A DNA stretch of 64,000 nucleotides from Gremmenia infestans. Taxonomy: Eukaryota; Ascomycota; Leotiomycetes; Helotiales; Hamatocanthoscyphaceae. How positions within the stretch are numbered: the stretch's first letter is position 1; every line of letters starts with the position of its first letter. Below the pieces are notes generated by a model. It had not been told where the DNA came from. It did no database searches and was given only the letters and a program-made list of their open reading frames with translations. The stretch covers positions 1,612,001 through 1,676,000 of the forward strand of contig JAFEVB010000036.1 in NCBI GenBank assembly GCA_032629725.1, written 5' to 3'. Made by a program: the position numbers and the translations under genes. Below are positions 23,074-35,628 of the stretch, piece after piece.

Positions 23074-24402
23074 CATGTTTTTATAACCATCACACTTTAT
23101 TTTGATATATAATAGGGTTTGCTTCTCGCTACCCGATTGTGGGTCTGCGGGGTCTAGTCTTTTTCTTCTTTAGGGCTTAACTATATGGATTATACATCCT
23201 TCATAATTAGAGGCAGGATTCCTATGTGATTTCCTTTCTGATCTAAAATAATGTTATATATAGCCTTTATAACCTTAAGGATCCCTCGAATGACCGGTCA
23301 ATATATATATCAAATCACATGACCTTGAAATTGGTGGCTGAGCTGGAATAGCTATCGTCTCAAGAAAGCACGCATTAAAATAACATGCTATATAACCGTT
23401 TTCAACGTCTGATCACCTTTTAGTCATTTTTCTTCTTTCCTGTCTAAGAGTCCAAAGTTACATTCACTATCACGTGATTAATCTTTGCACTTCTTCAGCG
23501 CAACGACGGCGTCTCAATTTAGTTCGTAGGACAGATTATTATATGTTAAATTGTATGATAAAACTTTGAACATAGTTGCCTAGAAAGCCCTATACGTTCC
23601 CTTTTCTAGTGAAGACTCCAGAGACTATTCAGCGGCTTAGCTATCCTTATACGCGGCTTTCACCTATATACTAAATCCAGACCTCCCACAGGGAGAGCTT
23701 TCGGTTCTCCTTTATTTTTAGGTCGAGGGAAAGATACTTTTAGTGTTTTATGTAATTTGGATACAAGTACTTAACTCTGATATCTTAAAGTCTTTAAATT
23801 GCCAGTGTTGTCGCTGGAGGGAGACTTCCGTCCTACAATAGTACAGTCGCACTTCGGACTGTCCTAATTCCGACTATAGCTGTAAATGAAACCAAGGCAT
23901 CTACTATCTAGAGCGCTCTATCATCTTGCCAGTCTTGCTTCGAGTCTGACATCTTATTGTATGACGACGTTGCCAGCAAAGTATGTGCATTCATATGGCT
24001 CTCAACCGCTAAAGGGGACACCTACACCGTCCCGACGACCGGCTTGCAACCCTCGACTGTCAGTATTGTTGGGGTCGGAGGTGCGACTACTACTGCGATC
24101 ATTGGGGTGCTGGGGTCTTGATCTGGCAACTCTTCAAAGATTCAATGATCTAAGTTAAGAAGAGATGTGGCCGGTGATCTTTCGCATTTGTATCTCGAGG
24201 CAATGGAAAGTACTCGTAATTGGTAGTTATGCTCCGACCGGAGGATGGTGTTCCACTCTGAGAGCATTACAGGCTCAACTTGAGAAGATGGGATTGCTTA
24301 AGTTTTGGTCCCTTGTGAAATTTGTGCTTTTTTGCCCGGTCGTTTCAGACAGTGTAATTTATAAATTATTGCTATGCGCACTTTTATAGTCCTCGAGTCA
24401 AA
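23074..24402. other. AT-rich intergenic DNA, 1.3 kb
   Basis: Continues the AT-rich segment around the tRNA. The only coding signal is the remnant at 23912-24121. No transposon ends recognised. Confidence 0.5.
23912..24121 (+). pseudogene. Possible 3' exon of a small secreted Cys protein
   Basis: After a possible acceptor (CTATCTAG) the frame reads SALSSCQSCFESDILLYDDV, then ASKVCAFIWLSTAKG, a Thr/Pro stretch and a Gly/Ala/Thr-rich end (VSIVGVGGATTTAIIGVLGS) before TGA at 24119-24121; 69 residues. The spacing CxxC followed by C and the Thr/Ser tail recall small secreted fungal proteins with a C-terminal low-complexity region. I could not find a convincing 5' exon or signal peptide in the AT-rich DNA upstream, so it may be a relic. 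The assignment is weak. Confidence 0.3.
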
Positions 24403-24891
24403 TTACTCGACATGAAGCTCCACTCTATAAGTTTTTCCCTGTCTCAAAAAGCTTGCTTTATCCAGTACATCCAGACGCTGTCCAGAGGTATCATAGCAAT
24501 CGCATATATCCAGAACTGAAGTATTCCACCAGTATTCCTTCTTGACTTTTCCCAGTCCCGCCATCTCCTCTAGCTTCCTATCACCCTGTAACGCCGCACC
24601 GCCGTACCTCCATCGCCACCGCATCTCAATACCCCACCACTTGCCCACCTTCTCCGCATCCACGACCCATTTTGCTGGGCCCTCCGTACTTGCTACACCG
24701 TACTTTTTCGCCACAGTCTCCATCAGCCCTTCATTGCTGTTCTCTTCCAAAGAGTGCCGTTCGTGTGGATCACGAGAGTTATCCGTGAGTCGATAGACCC
24801 CGTTCTTGCATACTAGGAGCATGAGCCGGTATGGAACTGCTGCCGAGGAGACAGAGAGAACTGCTCCTCCTGCATTGAGTATGCCTACGTT
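24403..24891 (-). CDS. Unrecognised protein, 3' exon or small gene
   Basis: The minus-strand frame is open from a possible acceptor (CAATAG, exon from 24891) through an in-frame ATG at 24822 to TAA at 24405-24403. From the ATG it encodes 139 residues (MLLVCKNGVYRLTDNSRDPH, later WVVDAEKVGKWWGIEMRWRW and YGGAALQGDRKLEEMAGLGK). The protein is Trp- and charge-rich with no membrane segment and looks coding rather than random. The upstream extension (NVGILNAGGAVLSVSSAAVP) also looks coding, so a 5' exon may exist near 24950-25000, but its splice site is not clear. I do not recognise the family. Confidence 0.4.
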   Translation of the reverse strand, partial: NVGILNAGGAVLSVSSAAVPYRLMLLVCKNGVYRLTDNSRDPHERHSLEENSNEGLMETVAKKYGVASTEGPAKWVVDAEKVGKWWGIEMRWRWRYGGAALQGDRKLEEMAGLGKVKKEYWWNTSVLDICDCYDTSGQRLDVLDKASFLRQGKTYRVELHVE

Positions 24892-25802
24892 CTATTGCTG
24901 GCGGTCGTTTCTCTCTTTCACAAGGGGCCGAATAAGCGATTGTTAGAGTGCAGAGCGCATCCATCAATGCAGGTAAGTTTGATATACTCGCAAAATAAGA
25001 TATCGCAATATAGTCTAAAACACTACAGAAGCTCTTTGGTTAAGGGAACTTTGTTTAGGCATTCTCTCATATCTTAACCATAGTTATATGGCTTAAGAGG
25101 TGATATAGAAGCTTGCGTTTTCAAGTAGCGCATTATTGTATTACTAAGTATTTGTAGGTGGTCTACTTAAGTTGAAGTTTAGTGAGTATGTGATTTAAAA
25201 ACTATGTTCAAAATGCGCGAACTTTTTGTTTCTGGTACACTACTTTAGATCCCGTGACCGGTCTCGGGCTTTACCCCTATTCGACAGCTCTTACAACATA
25301 GCACTCTACAAGCTTTCTAGTCCAACAAAACAAAAGCTCTACCAACTTCCTCTTCGAAGTACTGATATGAAGAAGACTAACAAAGCTAATCAATTCAGGA
25401 ACACCTCAAAATTATGGCACTGGCAACCGTGGTAGAGACAAGGAAGTGTTTCGCTATCACTCTAAACTCGCTTAATTATTGTCTAGTGTATTGAGGTCTC
25501 GGCTCCAATGCCAAGGCATACATGTCCTTTAGGCAAAGATGATCTAATCAGATGAGGTTGCCAAGATATCAAAGTCAGTTCAATTGCTGGTTGAGTAACA
25601 ATACTCGTGAATGCTATGTGCATTCCAATGCTTATAGAGCTTGTATGTACAAAATTCCAGTTCCTCCTCAATGTTCACACTATATACTAGAAGGCAAAAC
25701 TCACAAGGTGCGGTAAACGAGGGGCTTTTTATACAAACTCGAGGATTCACAAAGTTGGTCGAATATTTCGTCTGTAGTCCTGACAAAATTCATACCAGGC
25801 AC
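24892..25802. other. Intergenic spacer, 0.9 kb
   Basis: Between the unrecognised minus-strand frame and the 3' end of the cellulase gene. Short frames only; nothing recognised. Confidence 0.5.
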
Positions 25803-27214
25803 TTAGAATGCGGGGTTTGCGTTCTTGAGAAGCATCTCAAAGTATGGCTCGTTCCATGTTCCTGCTTGTGGTGAAGGTTTGTATGCTAGAAGAAAATTAT
25901 TAGAAGATAAATTTAGTAATGGAAGTCGAACTTACCATCAGCCAGACCACAGAAAGAGTCATAGCGGGTGGCAGTGGAGTCACTGGTTCCGTCACTCTCT
26001 CCACCAGGTTTAACCCAGACAAAAGCATCAGCAAGGGCATCACTGGTGGAAGAAGTTGGGTGGACACCGAAACCGGCTCCGTTGACATTACACCAGTCTC
26101 CCCATGCCAGGCGGAGGCCTTGGACGGCGTTACGTCCGGTATCGATGATTGCATGAGCGGGCATGCCATCGGCCGAGATAAGAGGCAGAATTGCATTGAT
26201 GTAGCGCTTCTCATCCTGGCATTTGTTGTACTGCGCATCAGAGGTTGTTGAGAACTCGCCGGGGATCTCAGACCAAGCGTTCCACCCTGCAACGTTGGTG
26301 GAGATTCCAAACACTTGCGAAGGCGAGCCAGCAGTCTTGTAGACGCTGGTGATCATATCTGCTCCAGGCTCTGGGGACTGGTTAGTACGATTTCATTTGA
26401 CTGTAGCAGAGTTACGAACGTAGGTTGGCATCCCACCCAAGCCATCCACCATGACCAGCGTCAATGTACATAGCTACATTAGGGAGGTTGAGTGTTTTCA
26501 AAGCGTAAGCAACTCCAGCCTTGTAGTCTGAAGCGGCAGCTGCGCAAGCGGTTGCGTTGGCATTTGTGACCAAGTTGGGAAGAGAATCAGGTTCAATAAT
26601 CAAGGCCACAGCGGTCTGAGGAGCAGCTTTGATAGCGGCAGCGATTGCTGTCAAAAATATCAGTACAAATGTTCAGAATTTTCAAAATATCCTGTATACT
26701 TACGGTCGATATAATCGGACTGGTATTTTGCGAGCTGACCAGTTGCCAATTCTCCATTGGAGGCCTTGGCAAAGCAATCACGACCAGGGAGATCATAAAT
26801 AACAAGACCGAGGATATCGGTAGATGGGGTCTCTGCCAACAATGTGGTTGCTAACGGAACCCGGGCAATAGTATCTCTGTCAAATGCAAGTCAGTAACGC
26901 TTCGAAGACACAACTAAGCTAAGCTAATCAAAGACTTACAGCCACAAGAAACTACCGACTTTAGCAACAGCAGATGCCTGTGTCTTGATCGTAGCGTCTG
27001 TTACATTGGCCATTGCTGCTGCGATTTCGGAAGCGTAAACCGAGTTGGCATGGAGTGTGCGCGTTGCAAAAGGGTTGCTCCCAGGGGCAATGGTAACAGC
27101 AGCAGCAGCGGGGTTTCGTTCCAGCATTTGCTCCTCAATAATTCGGGTTGGCGTCTCAGCTGGCGCTGCAGATGCGAAAGCCGCAAGGCCGGCTAAACCT
27201 AAGAGATACTTCAT
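25803..27214 (-). CDS. GH6 cellobiohydrolase II-type cellulase, no CBM
   Basis: Five exons on the minus strand: 27214-26940, 26876-26704, 26647-26420, 26370-25936 and 25885-25803 (introns 63, 56, 49 and 50 nt), 397 residues. A signal peptide (MKYLLGLAGLAAFASA) is followed directly by a short spacer and the glycoside hydrolase family 6 barrel; there is no family 1 cellulose-binding module or Ser/Thr linker. Active-site segments: VIYDLPGRDCFAKASNGE, SDYIDP, ALIIEPDSLPNLVTN (general acid Asp), YIDAGHGGWLGW, GISTNVAGWNAW, IDTGRNAVQG, WCNVNGAGFG and AFVWVKPGGESDGTSD, ending EPYFEMLLKNANPAF. It cuts cellobiose from cellulose non-reducing ends, or mixed beta-glucans if endo-acting. A TATA element lies about 90 bp upstream of the ATG. 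Confidence 0.95.
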
Positions 27215-29214
27215 CTTGATAGAAAATACAAAAGATACAAAAAATGAACAGGTGGATGTTATGGGCAAGAAACAACATTGATGATCCGGAATATGGCTTA
27301 CTTATATATAAAATCAACAGGCAGACATCGGTTCGTCAGTGGGGTCATTCCTCTCTGGCTGAAAGGGTCTAGGAAGTTTAGGGCCGAGAATTTGCGGATC
27401 GAGACCTGTCGTCCTTGTGACTAGAAAGGCAATTTGTCTACTCTATGTGAGGGCAAACCCAGAGCGGTAACTACAATGACCGTTCCGAGGAGCAAGGACC
27501 TATCCAGATCCCGGTTCAAGGATTCGAGGAATTTCGAGGTAGAATGAATGGGATGAACCGACAAATAAGCTTTTCAAGAACCAGCGATGATTCGAAACAG
27601 CCTAATGTTTTCGGGATCTTTTTTCAGCCAACACGTGTGACTATGAATTGTGGCTAGAACTGTAGTATAGATTGAAATAGATGGCTTGGAATCCACTAAA
27701 CTCTAGCAGACTCAAGAGGACAACGGTAAGGAGTAACTTGATGGTACATCTTTTTCCTAGGCAGTATTCTCCTGTTCCATGAAATCCAATATACAAATGA
27801 TTTCGTTTTGTTAGGAATTACTTTTTTTCAACAATTTCTCCACAACCAACGATGAACACTTATTATTCAGAACAATTATTGCCGAACCGAGATTAAGTAC
27901 ATGGCTTGCAACTTGAAAACCGGTATCGGATGAAGTACCCGTAGTAACATATTTTGCCTATACATAGGCTGAGCCACTTCAAGGTTTACCGACGGGAATT
28001 GTCATGTCTACTTCCATCCTTGGCAGTATCATGTTCAGCAGTTAACAATTTTGGCACTATATCGTCGCAAGTTTCAACGAATAATAGTGTGAGAATCTCG
28101 AAGGCGGTGCTAGGATCCAAATCAACCCCTGACTTTAACCCTCTAGCTTTTGCGGGGTGCATGAAACTGCAGATCATCAGCCTTCGCACGCGGAGGGCTT
28201 CCTTCCAGCGAAATGGCATAAGATGATAGATAGAGTAATATCGGTTACCAATATTAAGGAACGCAAAACCAGAGTAGATAGTAGACATGAAGAGATTTGA
28301 GGATATGTCCTCATGTTAAATTCCCGAACAAACAAAACAAATTATGATTGTGACAAAAACAAAAGAGAGGATATTCCTTGTTTGCCCATTGTAGGAGGAG
28401 CGCAAAAATGATGTTCCGAGGAATGACAAGTAATATTTCATCGGCATTGATGGATACCTGCATCCGGGTTAATTAGCAAGTTGGCGAGGGCTCGAGATGT
28501 TAAGGTCAAGCGCATACTCAGATCTAGGAACACCAGGATATCATACGTGTCTATACCGTCTTCTAAAGCTGTGTATGTAACGTTATCTCGTCAATCAACA
28601 GTCGTGCGCTGAGGTTGCTGGTACGAAGCGGAAGCTGAAGCTGAAGCTGATCGAAAGGGGAGGTTGGACGGGCTAGACCAAACCAAGCCAAGCCTGGAAG
28701 AACTCCGACATGCTTCTGAGCCGGATAAACCAATTTGGGAACCGACGTACCTCCGCGATATTATATATGTATGTATAGGTATATATTGAACGGTCCTCGG
28801 CCGGGCTTTCCTACCGTGGTTCCTATTGTACTTCGTGCTAAGTGAGAAGATGCCATGCATATTCTATGGGTCTGCCGGATCTACCCCCTTTTTAACCGAG
28901 TGTACCCTAGCTGGTCTGATGATCCTATCCTATACCTTTCTGCGCTTACTACCAAACCCTTCAAATGTATTGATATTGAGCCTTTGAGACAACGAGCACA
29001 CTCTCCCCATATTAAAATGGCAGCAAAACGATGTAGTATATAAATATGATATATACACTCCCGAAAGAGGGCTATGAGATTACGGCGGCCTTCAAAAGCC
29101 ACAATGGCGACCTGCGGGGTAGATCAAGATAAGCTAAAGGTCTTTCTGCAACTCCAAACCTATACTGTCTCTTGACCTCTTGACCACACATGCCTTTCAT
29201 ATATATCCCCTGTC
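27215..29214. other. Divergent intergenic region, 2.0 kb
   Basis: Promoters of the cellulase (minus) and nickel transporter (plus). Contains the cellulase TATA element, a GTGGGG sequence at 27339-27344 that fits the CreA/Cre1 consensus SYGGRG, and a short AAGCTG repeat near 28628-28650. No gene seen. Confidence 0.5.
27302..27312 (-). promoter_or_regulatory. TATA box of the GH6 cellulase gene
   Basis: TTATATATAA lies about 90 bp upstream of the cellulase start codon, a usual place for a TATA box in strongly induced fungal secreted-enzyme genes. The role is inferred from position. Confidence 0.5.
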
Positions 29215-30494
29215 ATGCCTTCGCTCCATATGCCTCACTGGCTCCTTGAAGTCGCCTCTCGACTTCCCCCTCAACTTCGTCTACTCTCTTTTCCCGCCAT
29301 CGGAATCATCTCCTGCCTGGGCCTCATCAATGCCGCAATATGGATAGCCGTTACTATCATCGTACGCTCACACCCGACCCTCTCCTCATCCGCCCTGCTC
29401 TCCTACACTCTCGGTCTTCGACATGCCCTAGACGCCGACCACATCTCTGCCATCGACCTCATGACGCGACGCTTGGTAGCTACAGGCTCCAAACCGGTTA
29501 CGGTGGGGACATGGTTCAGTCTCGGGCACTCGACGATTGTGATCATCACTTGTATAGTGGTGGCTGCTACGAGTGGGGCATTGGAAAAGCGGTTTGAGGG
29601 CTTCAGGAATGTGGGTGGTATTATTGGGACAAGTGTCAGTGCGGCGGTGTTGATACTGTTGGGAATAGGCAATGCGTGGATTTTGTGGAAATTGGTACAG
29701 CGGATGCAGGCTGTATTGAGGGAGGAGGTGGTAAATGGTGATATGCAGGATGAGGGTGCTGTAGCGGGATTGAACCTGGAAGGGGGTGGTTTAATGGTAA
29801 GGTTGTTCAAGAAGGTGTTTAAATTCATTGATAGGCCCTGGAAGATGTATCCTCTTGGAGTGCTCTTTGGTCTTGGATTTGATACCAGTAGCGAGATTGC
29901 TGTATTGGGAATCTCTTCAATCCAAGCTGCACAAGGAACGAGTATTTGGCTCATTCTTGTTTTCCCTCTGCTGTTCACTGGTATGATTTTCGACACTTTG
30001 TAAAGTCTTATGAATTTCAAACCAGTCACTGATTCTTCTCAGCTGGGATGTGCCTCCTCGATACCACGGATGGCGCGTTAATGATGACTCTCTACACGTC
30101 GACTTCCCTTGCACGAGATACAATTGCCATACTGTATTACTCAATTGTCCTGTCAGCAATCACGGTTTTGTTTGCCATGACGATTGGGGTTATTCAGTTG
30201 CTCTCTATCGGTGCGAACTTTGAAAGTGGGCCATTCTGGGATGGTGTAAATGCGGTTGGTGATCATTACGATATCCTTGGAGGTGCTATTTGTGCAGCTT
30301 TTGTGGTCGTTGGCGGAATTTCTGTGGTCTGTTATAAGCCATGGCGTCGAAGAGTCAATCGCGGCCGGCATGCTATGCTCGCTGTCGAATCACAAGATGT
30401 AGGAGACAAGGACGCCGACGAGAGGGTTGCAATCACAAGTAGGCCGACAGATATCGGAGTGTCTAGTCCTGGATTTGAAAAAATAAGTGATTAA
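29215..30494 (+). CDS. NiCoT-family nickel/cobalt transporter
   Basis: Two exons, 29215-29980 and 30043-30494, with a 62-nt intron; 405 residues. The diagnostic helix-II motif RHALDADHISAID is present, with LGHSTIVIIT, LGVLFGLGFDTSSEIAVLGI and, across the splice, LLFTAGMCLLDTTDG, all signatures of the NiCoT family (TC 2.A.52). About eight transmembrane helices are visible; a hydrophilic loop separates the two halves (about residues 165-215) and the C-terminal ~60 residues are cytosolic. It takes up Ni2+ (possibly Co2+) at the plasma membrane, in fungi mainly to supply urease. The first ATG (MPSLHMPHWLLEV) is used; a second at codon 6 would make little difference. Confidence 0.93.
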
Positions 30495-31102
30495 CACATC
30501 TATCATATCATAGGTGTAGACGCTCTTAATCTCTTGACGCCAACCAGCTATACTTTCAAGGGAAGTTACAATATCTTCTGTCTCTCTAAAGCACATTGCA
30601 AACTTGTAACAAGCGACAGCGATTCCAAGGGGTTTTCACCTCAACAAAGCGAGTAAAGAGACCATCTTCAGCCGGTCAACCCCCCCTTCCCGCTTGACTC
30701 CTCTGAAAAGTTTTCCTTCGATTATCGGATTCTCGAAGGTCCTGTTCCTCTAATATCATTAATTTTACCCACTTGCAACACACGACGCTGGTCGGAGAGA
30801 GCTCATATTCACCAGACATGTAGAAGGGGAAGGATAAAGAAAAGGAGAGATGCGTGACAGAAGTCAGTAGTAATAATAGGCAGATACGTTGAAGTCTTTC
30901 ATTAAGTCAATTGTTGATGAATTAGACGCTGCAAGGCCGCTTCGATGCAGGTGCGCCGTGAAACTGCGGCTTTATTGATCAAAGAACCTTGGATTCAGTT
31001 GATCGTATATCTTTCTTTCCTTTTCTCTCTTTCTTTCTTGCGTTACTTTAAGGCTCAATTGAATATTTATTAAGTGGCGCGTTGGATCTGCTTTCCAATT
31101 CA
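30495..31102. other. Intergenic spacer, 0.6 kb
   Basis: 3' region of the nickel transporter and promoter of the BTB gene; the last part has a CTTTCTTT-type pyrimidine tract, common before fungal start sites. Nothing else recognised. Confidence 0.5.
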
Positions 31103-32259
31103 ATGAATATCTTCCAGAAAGCGCAGGCGCGATTTCTCCGCACTCCACCACCACAAAACCAACCCCAAACTCAAACACCGAGACCGCAAACTTACCAGGG
31201 AGAAGCTGAACAGCAATTAATCCACGAATATCAACACGTGATAGCAGGGGCGTCTTGCAAAATGGTGTCCTCTCCGTCTTCCGAATCTTCATCTTCGCCT
31301 ACCATTAATGCCAACACACCTTCATCTCCTCTCGGCGTATACAACCACGACGACGAGCAAGAGCACGAAACTCCTCAACCATCATTCTCACAGACGATTC
31401 CTCATCATCCATTGGAAGCCCTTCAATCGTAAGTTCATGTTCGCTGGTTGAACGTTTACCTATCTAAGTACACCACCAACATCACGAGGGACACCACTGA
31501 TTTTGCCCGCAACAAGTGCTCTCCTAACCGGCAAATTCTCCGATCTTTCCATTATCCACGGCACTCGTCTCTGGAATGCTCATAGAGTTGTCGTTTGCTC
31601 TCAGTCCCCCATGCTTGATTCCAGAATTCGAACAGTGGAGGTAGAGCTCATCCCCACCCCTTTCCCCTCGCCAAATACTTCAGTATCTGACGCAATTCTA
31701 GGGCGACAAAAGCGTTTTGACCCTTACTCAATATGACTACGACTCGGTCTGCCTAATGATGGAATATTTATACACCTCCAATTATACTACCGTCGATCAA
31801 GCCCCCGATTTCTCTCTTCCCGTCCACGTCAAAGTATTTTGCCTTGCCGCCGACTTCGCCTGCACGGGTCTAAAGGCGGTGGCCATGACAAAATACAGAG
31901 ACACGCTTCAAGGCAAACTCAGAAACCTGGAAGTCTTCTACGCCTCCGTGGAATCCGTGTATGCAACTACCACCACCGAGCACCCAGAGCTTCGCATGGC
32001 AGTTGTAGAAGCTGCGATTATGGAGATGCGCCTGCTTTTGGCAGACCCTGCTCGCGTACGTTTTCTTCAGGTTACATCTGAGCTATCTGATTTCCAGGCA
32101 GATATTATGCTTACGCTGGTGCATAACCCTATGCGTCCCGTGGAGAAAGTTGTTCAGGAGTTGTGTGAGGAATGCGGTCCTAGGAGCGAGGACGATGGCT
32201 ATGAAGTGACTACGGAGTGCAAAAGTTGTGGTGCTGAGAAGACACTCGAGTTCTACTGA
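31103..32259 (+). CDS. BTB/POZ domain protein
   Basis: Three exons, 31103-31428, 31517-31640 and 31702-32259 (introns 88 and 61 nt), 335 residues from the first ATG; an ATG at 31262 (MVSSPSSESSSS) would give a protein 53 residues shorter. The N-terminal ~105 residues are Ser/Pro/Gln-rich. The BTB fold starts at LLTGKFSDLSIIHG, with LWNAHRVVVCSQSPML, then, after the second splice, VLTLTQYDYDSVCLMMEYLY and TSNY. The rest is helical (VKVFCLAADFACTGLKAVAM) and ends with paired Cys (ELCEECG and CKSCG) that may bind zinc. Fungal BTB proteins of this type are often predicted Cul3 adaptors, though no partner domain is seen. The role is unknown. Confidence 0.85.
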
Positions 32260-33160
32260 GTCGTTGTAGCACTTGCTTGGTTGCCTTTCTTTTCTGTTCT
32301 CTCAGAAATGTTTGCTTTTCCTCCTTCTGTCTGTATTATGGAACATCTGAGCGGCAGGATTAGGTTGGACGTTGGTTGTATCTAGATTTCTGCGACAGAG
32401 TCTCTCAATCAAACTGATAGGCTGAATTTGAGCGTCTAATTTCGCCTCTGGTCTTTACAGACGATGTTGGTTCATTTCCAAGGCCTCTTCCGATATCCTT
32501 TCGACAAGCGGGGGCATGGCCGTATATTTACGTCAAGATCCCAACAGGAGTTTAGAAAATGAGACCACGAGCTCAAGGGGGGAAGTGCTGAACTAGAGAA
32601 ATTCTCGCCAAAGCTGAAAAGGAAGTACCTCCTTCACAGATGGGGGCCGGTCATGTGAGGTACAACTGCAGGGAAGTTCCAGTGCGCAGACGTGCATCGT
32701 TCAATTAGCTAGCACAAGGCTTCTTGAATCTTGAAAATTATTGATGATGCACTTATCGTCCCCCAGCTCATAGGCAATGATTCGCACACCCTTGCGGTCT
32801 CTTCTGCCCCATCCCACTTTCGACGAACGCAAATAGTCAAGACCACCACCAGTACCATTGCGGAGGGGGCTAGCCTCGGAATGTGGGTCAAACATATGGT
32901 ACGTACGATGCTCGACATCCAATCACCCAGTGACGGAATAGGGTCTAGGTTCACTGAGTTGGCTCCGCAAAAGCTGGAGTCTGGCTTATCTCACGAACTG
33001 TTGCTGTGCTGTTCGAACGTCTGAGTCTTTTCGTCATGTCTCAAGCTTTCCGGTAAAAGCAGTCACAGTCGTTGTCTCCTTCCTCTTTCTCCTCGGTATA
33101 CGTTGAAGGACACGCGAACTTCTAGGTAGTTGCAGTCCCGAGGACTATAGACTACCTTGC
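32260..33160. other. Intergenic spacer, 0.9 kb
   Basis: Contains one 97-codon plus-strand frame (32731-33024) that begins without ATG and has no family features. It is the promoter side of the Zn2Cys6 gene. Nothing else recognised. Confidence 0.45.
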
Positions 33161-35628
33161 ATGAGTTTATGTTGTTGGTTAGAAGGAGCGATGCCCAGCT
33201 CTAGATCTCAGCCTCGTAGGAAGCGGCTTCGGGCGATAAGAGATACCCCTCAAGACAATTCTGCTGTTCGTTCTCGACGGCGAACACATGAGTTCACGGG
33301 TTGCGTGACATGCCGAGAAAGGCACGTGAAGTGCGACCTAGGCCAACCAATGTGTAACAACTGCTCGAGGCTCAACATTCCATGTGAAGGTTACGTCCGG
33401 AAATATTCGTGGCTGCCATCGATCACATTTGATGAGAAAATCAGCTACAAGCATGCTCGACAGAGCCTTGAATCGGAAGAACCGGTTGAGGAGGTGGAAG
33501 AGAATCAAAACAGCCGTAGGCTGCTCTATTCAGGTTCCGTTCACTGAAGCCAAGGCATTTAGGCCCAAATGCTAATAGATTTGACAGATGCCCAGCGGGC
33601 GGCGATGGTGAGTCAGATGAAAGCCGAGTGCTGTTCAATTACCCCAAGCTTAGATATCGATCGGCTTCTTCGAGAGCTGCAAGACCAAGGACAGGAAGCA
33701 GAAGACTTCACGAGGATTGGGCCTTTTGGAATACTTCCCATATCGAACGCCGGGCAATCTCAGGGCCTTGCTACCTCTCAAACTCAAAGTGGGGAAGAAA
33801 TCCAAAATGTTCCAACTCCTAAGATGACCATCGCCCTTCCAGAGTTTGTAGGGAACGGTTTGGGAGACTTCCAGATCTTGGACCACCAGGACTCTTTAAG
33901 CTTAGGAACCTCAATAGCGCTTGAGAACTCAAGCCATAATGCTAACACCCAAATTTTCAGTGGCATCTTTGACCCTATGTGTGCTTTGATACCAACTCCC
34001 GATGAGACTTATACTGGGATGGGTAGCAATTTGACTGCGTCACAGTACGAACCTCGACAAGACCAAGCATGGGATACAAAATTCCTAGATTGTACGCATC
34101 TATCTCTTAGGGGGGGGGTTGTGTAGACATATATTAACCTACGCAGATTGTATTGCACAACAAGATTCAGAAATAGCTACTTTGAGGAAGGCCCCAAAAC
34201 GTTCGCCAGCAATTTTGACGATGCCGAATGATGCAAATCTCAGCAAGATCCCAGCTGAAGCCCGGTCACTGTTGGACTATTATTCCAGTCACATCATCTA
34301 TATAATGACAATGTCTCCCGGAAAGAAGCCTCCATGGAAGATTATTCATCTACCATGTGCCATGGGTGCACTTGCAGAATTAATGGTTTATGGTGAAGCA
34401 AGCAGTTCAGCCAAAATGGCCCTGTTCTATGCCTTGCTTTCCGTCAGCTCCTTTCATGTTGGCTTGGCTGAGAAAACTTCGTTAGAGAGATCGCATTATT
34501 GGTACGAGAAGGGTATCTCACACAAGGCAAAGTCAGAGGTCTATTTGAGATCGTCCTTGGACCAAACACTGCCGAAGTCTTCTAGGGGAAAATATAAGGA
34601 AGTCTTAATGAGCCTTCTGAGTATGGTTACGATAGGGGTAAGTTAAACTCCGCCTTAACAATATATCGCTAATTCGTAAGCAGGTATTTAGCGGCAACAT
34701 GGAAGACTCCAATAGATATCTTGCCGAGAGTGAGAAGCTGATCCGAAAGCAAGGATTGTCTAAGCCGGTGAAATCTCAGAAAGTCTCGAAGCTGCATCGC
34801 ATCTTCTCTTTTCTAAGAATCATTGAAGAGAGCACAACACTTGAGTCACTAGACGCTTCCAACCAAGCCGAAATCCGTAGCCAATTTTCCACTGGGCTGG
34901 AATCATCTCGAAGTGATCTAAGTGTTCCTGAAGATGAGCGGCAGATAGTCAGTTCTAGACTTGACTGGCTGGAAGACGACGAGTCAGATGAGGACTCGCT
35001 TTTTGTGTCTATTTACCAGATACCGACGACGCTCTTCATGTTACTTTCTCAGACTTCTTCGCTTTGTAAAGATATTTCATCTTTAGGAGTCTCGACTCCA
35101 GAGTTCATTCGCAGATGTCGGGTTACGGAAGATCGCATTCTCAACTGGCAGCCACCGGAGAACTTAGCTTTTAAAGACAATATACGATACTTCAAGGATA
35201 AAAAGGCGAACTCGTTAAGTTGCCAAAACTCTTCTGCCATTTTCGCACATATTGTGGCAGCAATGCATCTTGCGTTAATAATCCATTTTCAGCGGAAAAT
35301 ACGAAACACGGATCCTCGTGTTCTTCAACACTACATCATAGACGCAGCAGATCATCTTGTGATGCACGAGAAGCTCAAAAGAGCACTGAAAGTACGCACC
35401 ACCGTTTTTCCATGGCCATCATTCATCTTAGGATGCGAAGCGTACGACTTGACCGCTAGGCAGAAGGTCCAAGAATACCTTTTACTTGTCCGAGATTACA
35501 ATATGGGCAGTCTCATGGAAGTCGAGAGAGTTATAAACGAAGTCTGGAGGCGACAGGACCTCGGTCGAACGGACAAGTGTTGGGGCCATGTATTGAGAGA
35601 TTGGGGACTGCGAATTGTCTTGACCTAG
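33161..35628 (+). CDS. Zn2Cys6 transcription factor (PF11951-type)
   Basis: Four exons, 33161-33533, 33588-34091, 34147-34637 and 34684-35628 (introns 54, 55 and 46 nt), 770 residues; an ATG at 33191 is an alternative start. The binuclear zinc cluster is CVTCRERHVKCDLGQPMCNN followed by CSRLNIPC (Cys spacing 2-6-6-2-6), preceded by basic residues. The C-terminal ~450 residues match the fungal-specific TF domain 2 (PF11951, the ArgRII-like group): ALAELMVYGEASSSAKMALF, SLLSMVTIGVFSGNMEDSNR, KLHRIFSFLRIIEES and FPWPSFILGCEA. Intron 2 contains a run of nine G that might be mistaken for a frameshift; splicing it (GTACGC..ACGCAG) joins the frames cleanly. It should be a nuclear regulator, by position possibly of the adjacent genes. 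Confidence 0.9.

Noticed and set aside
34092..34146. Run of nine G that seems to shift the frame of the Zn2Cys6 regulator
   Set aside because: The run lies in a 55-nt intron (GTACGC..ACGCAG, ATTAAC branch); splicing it restores the frame exactly.
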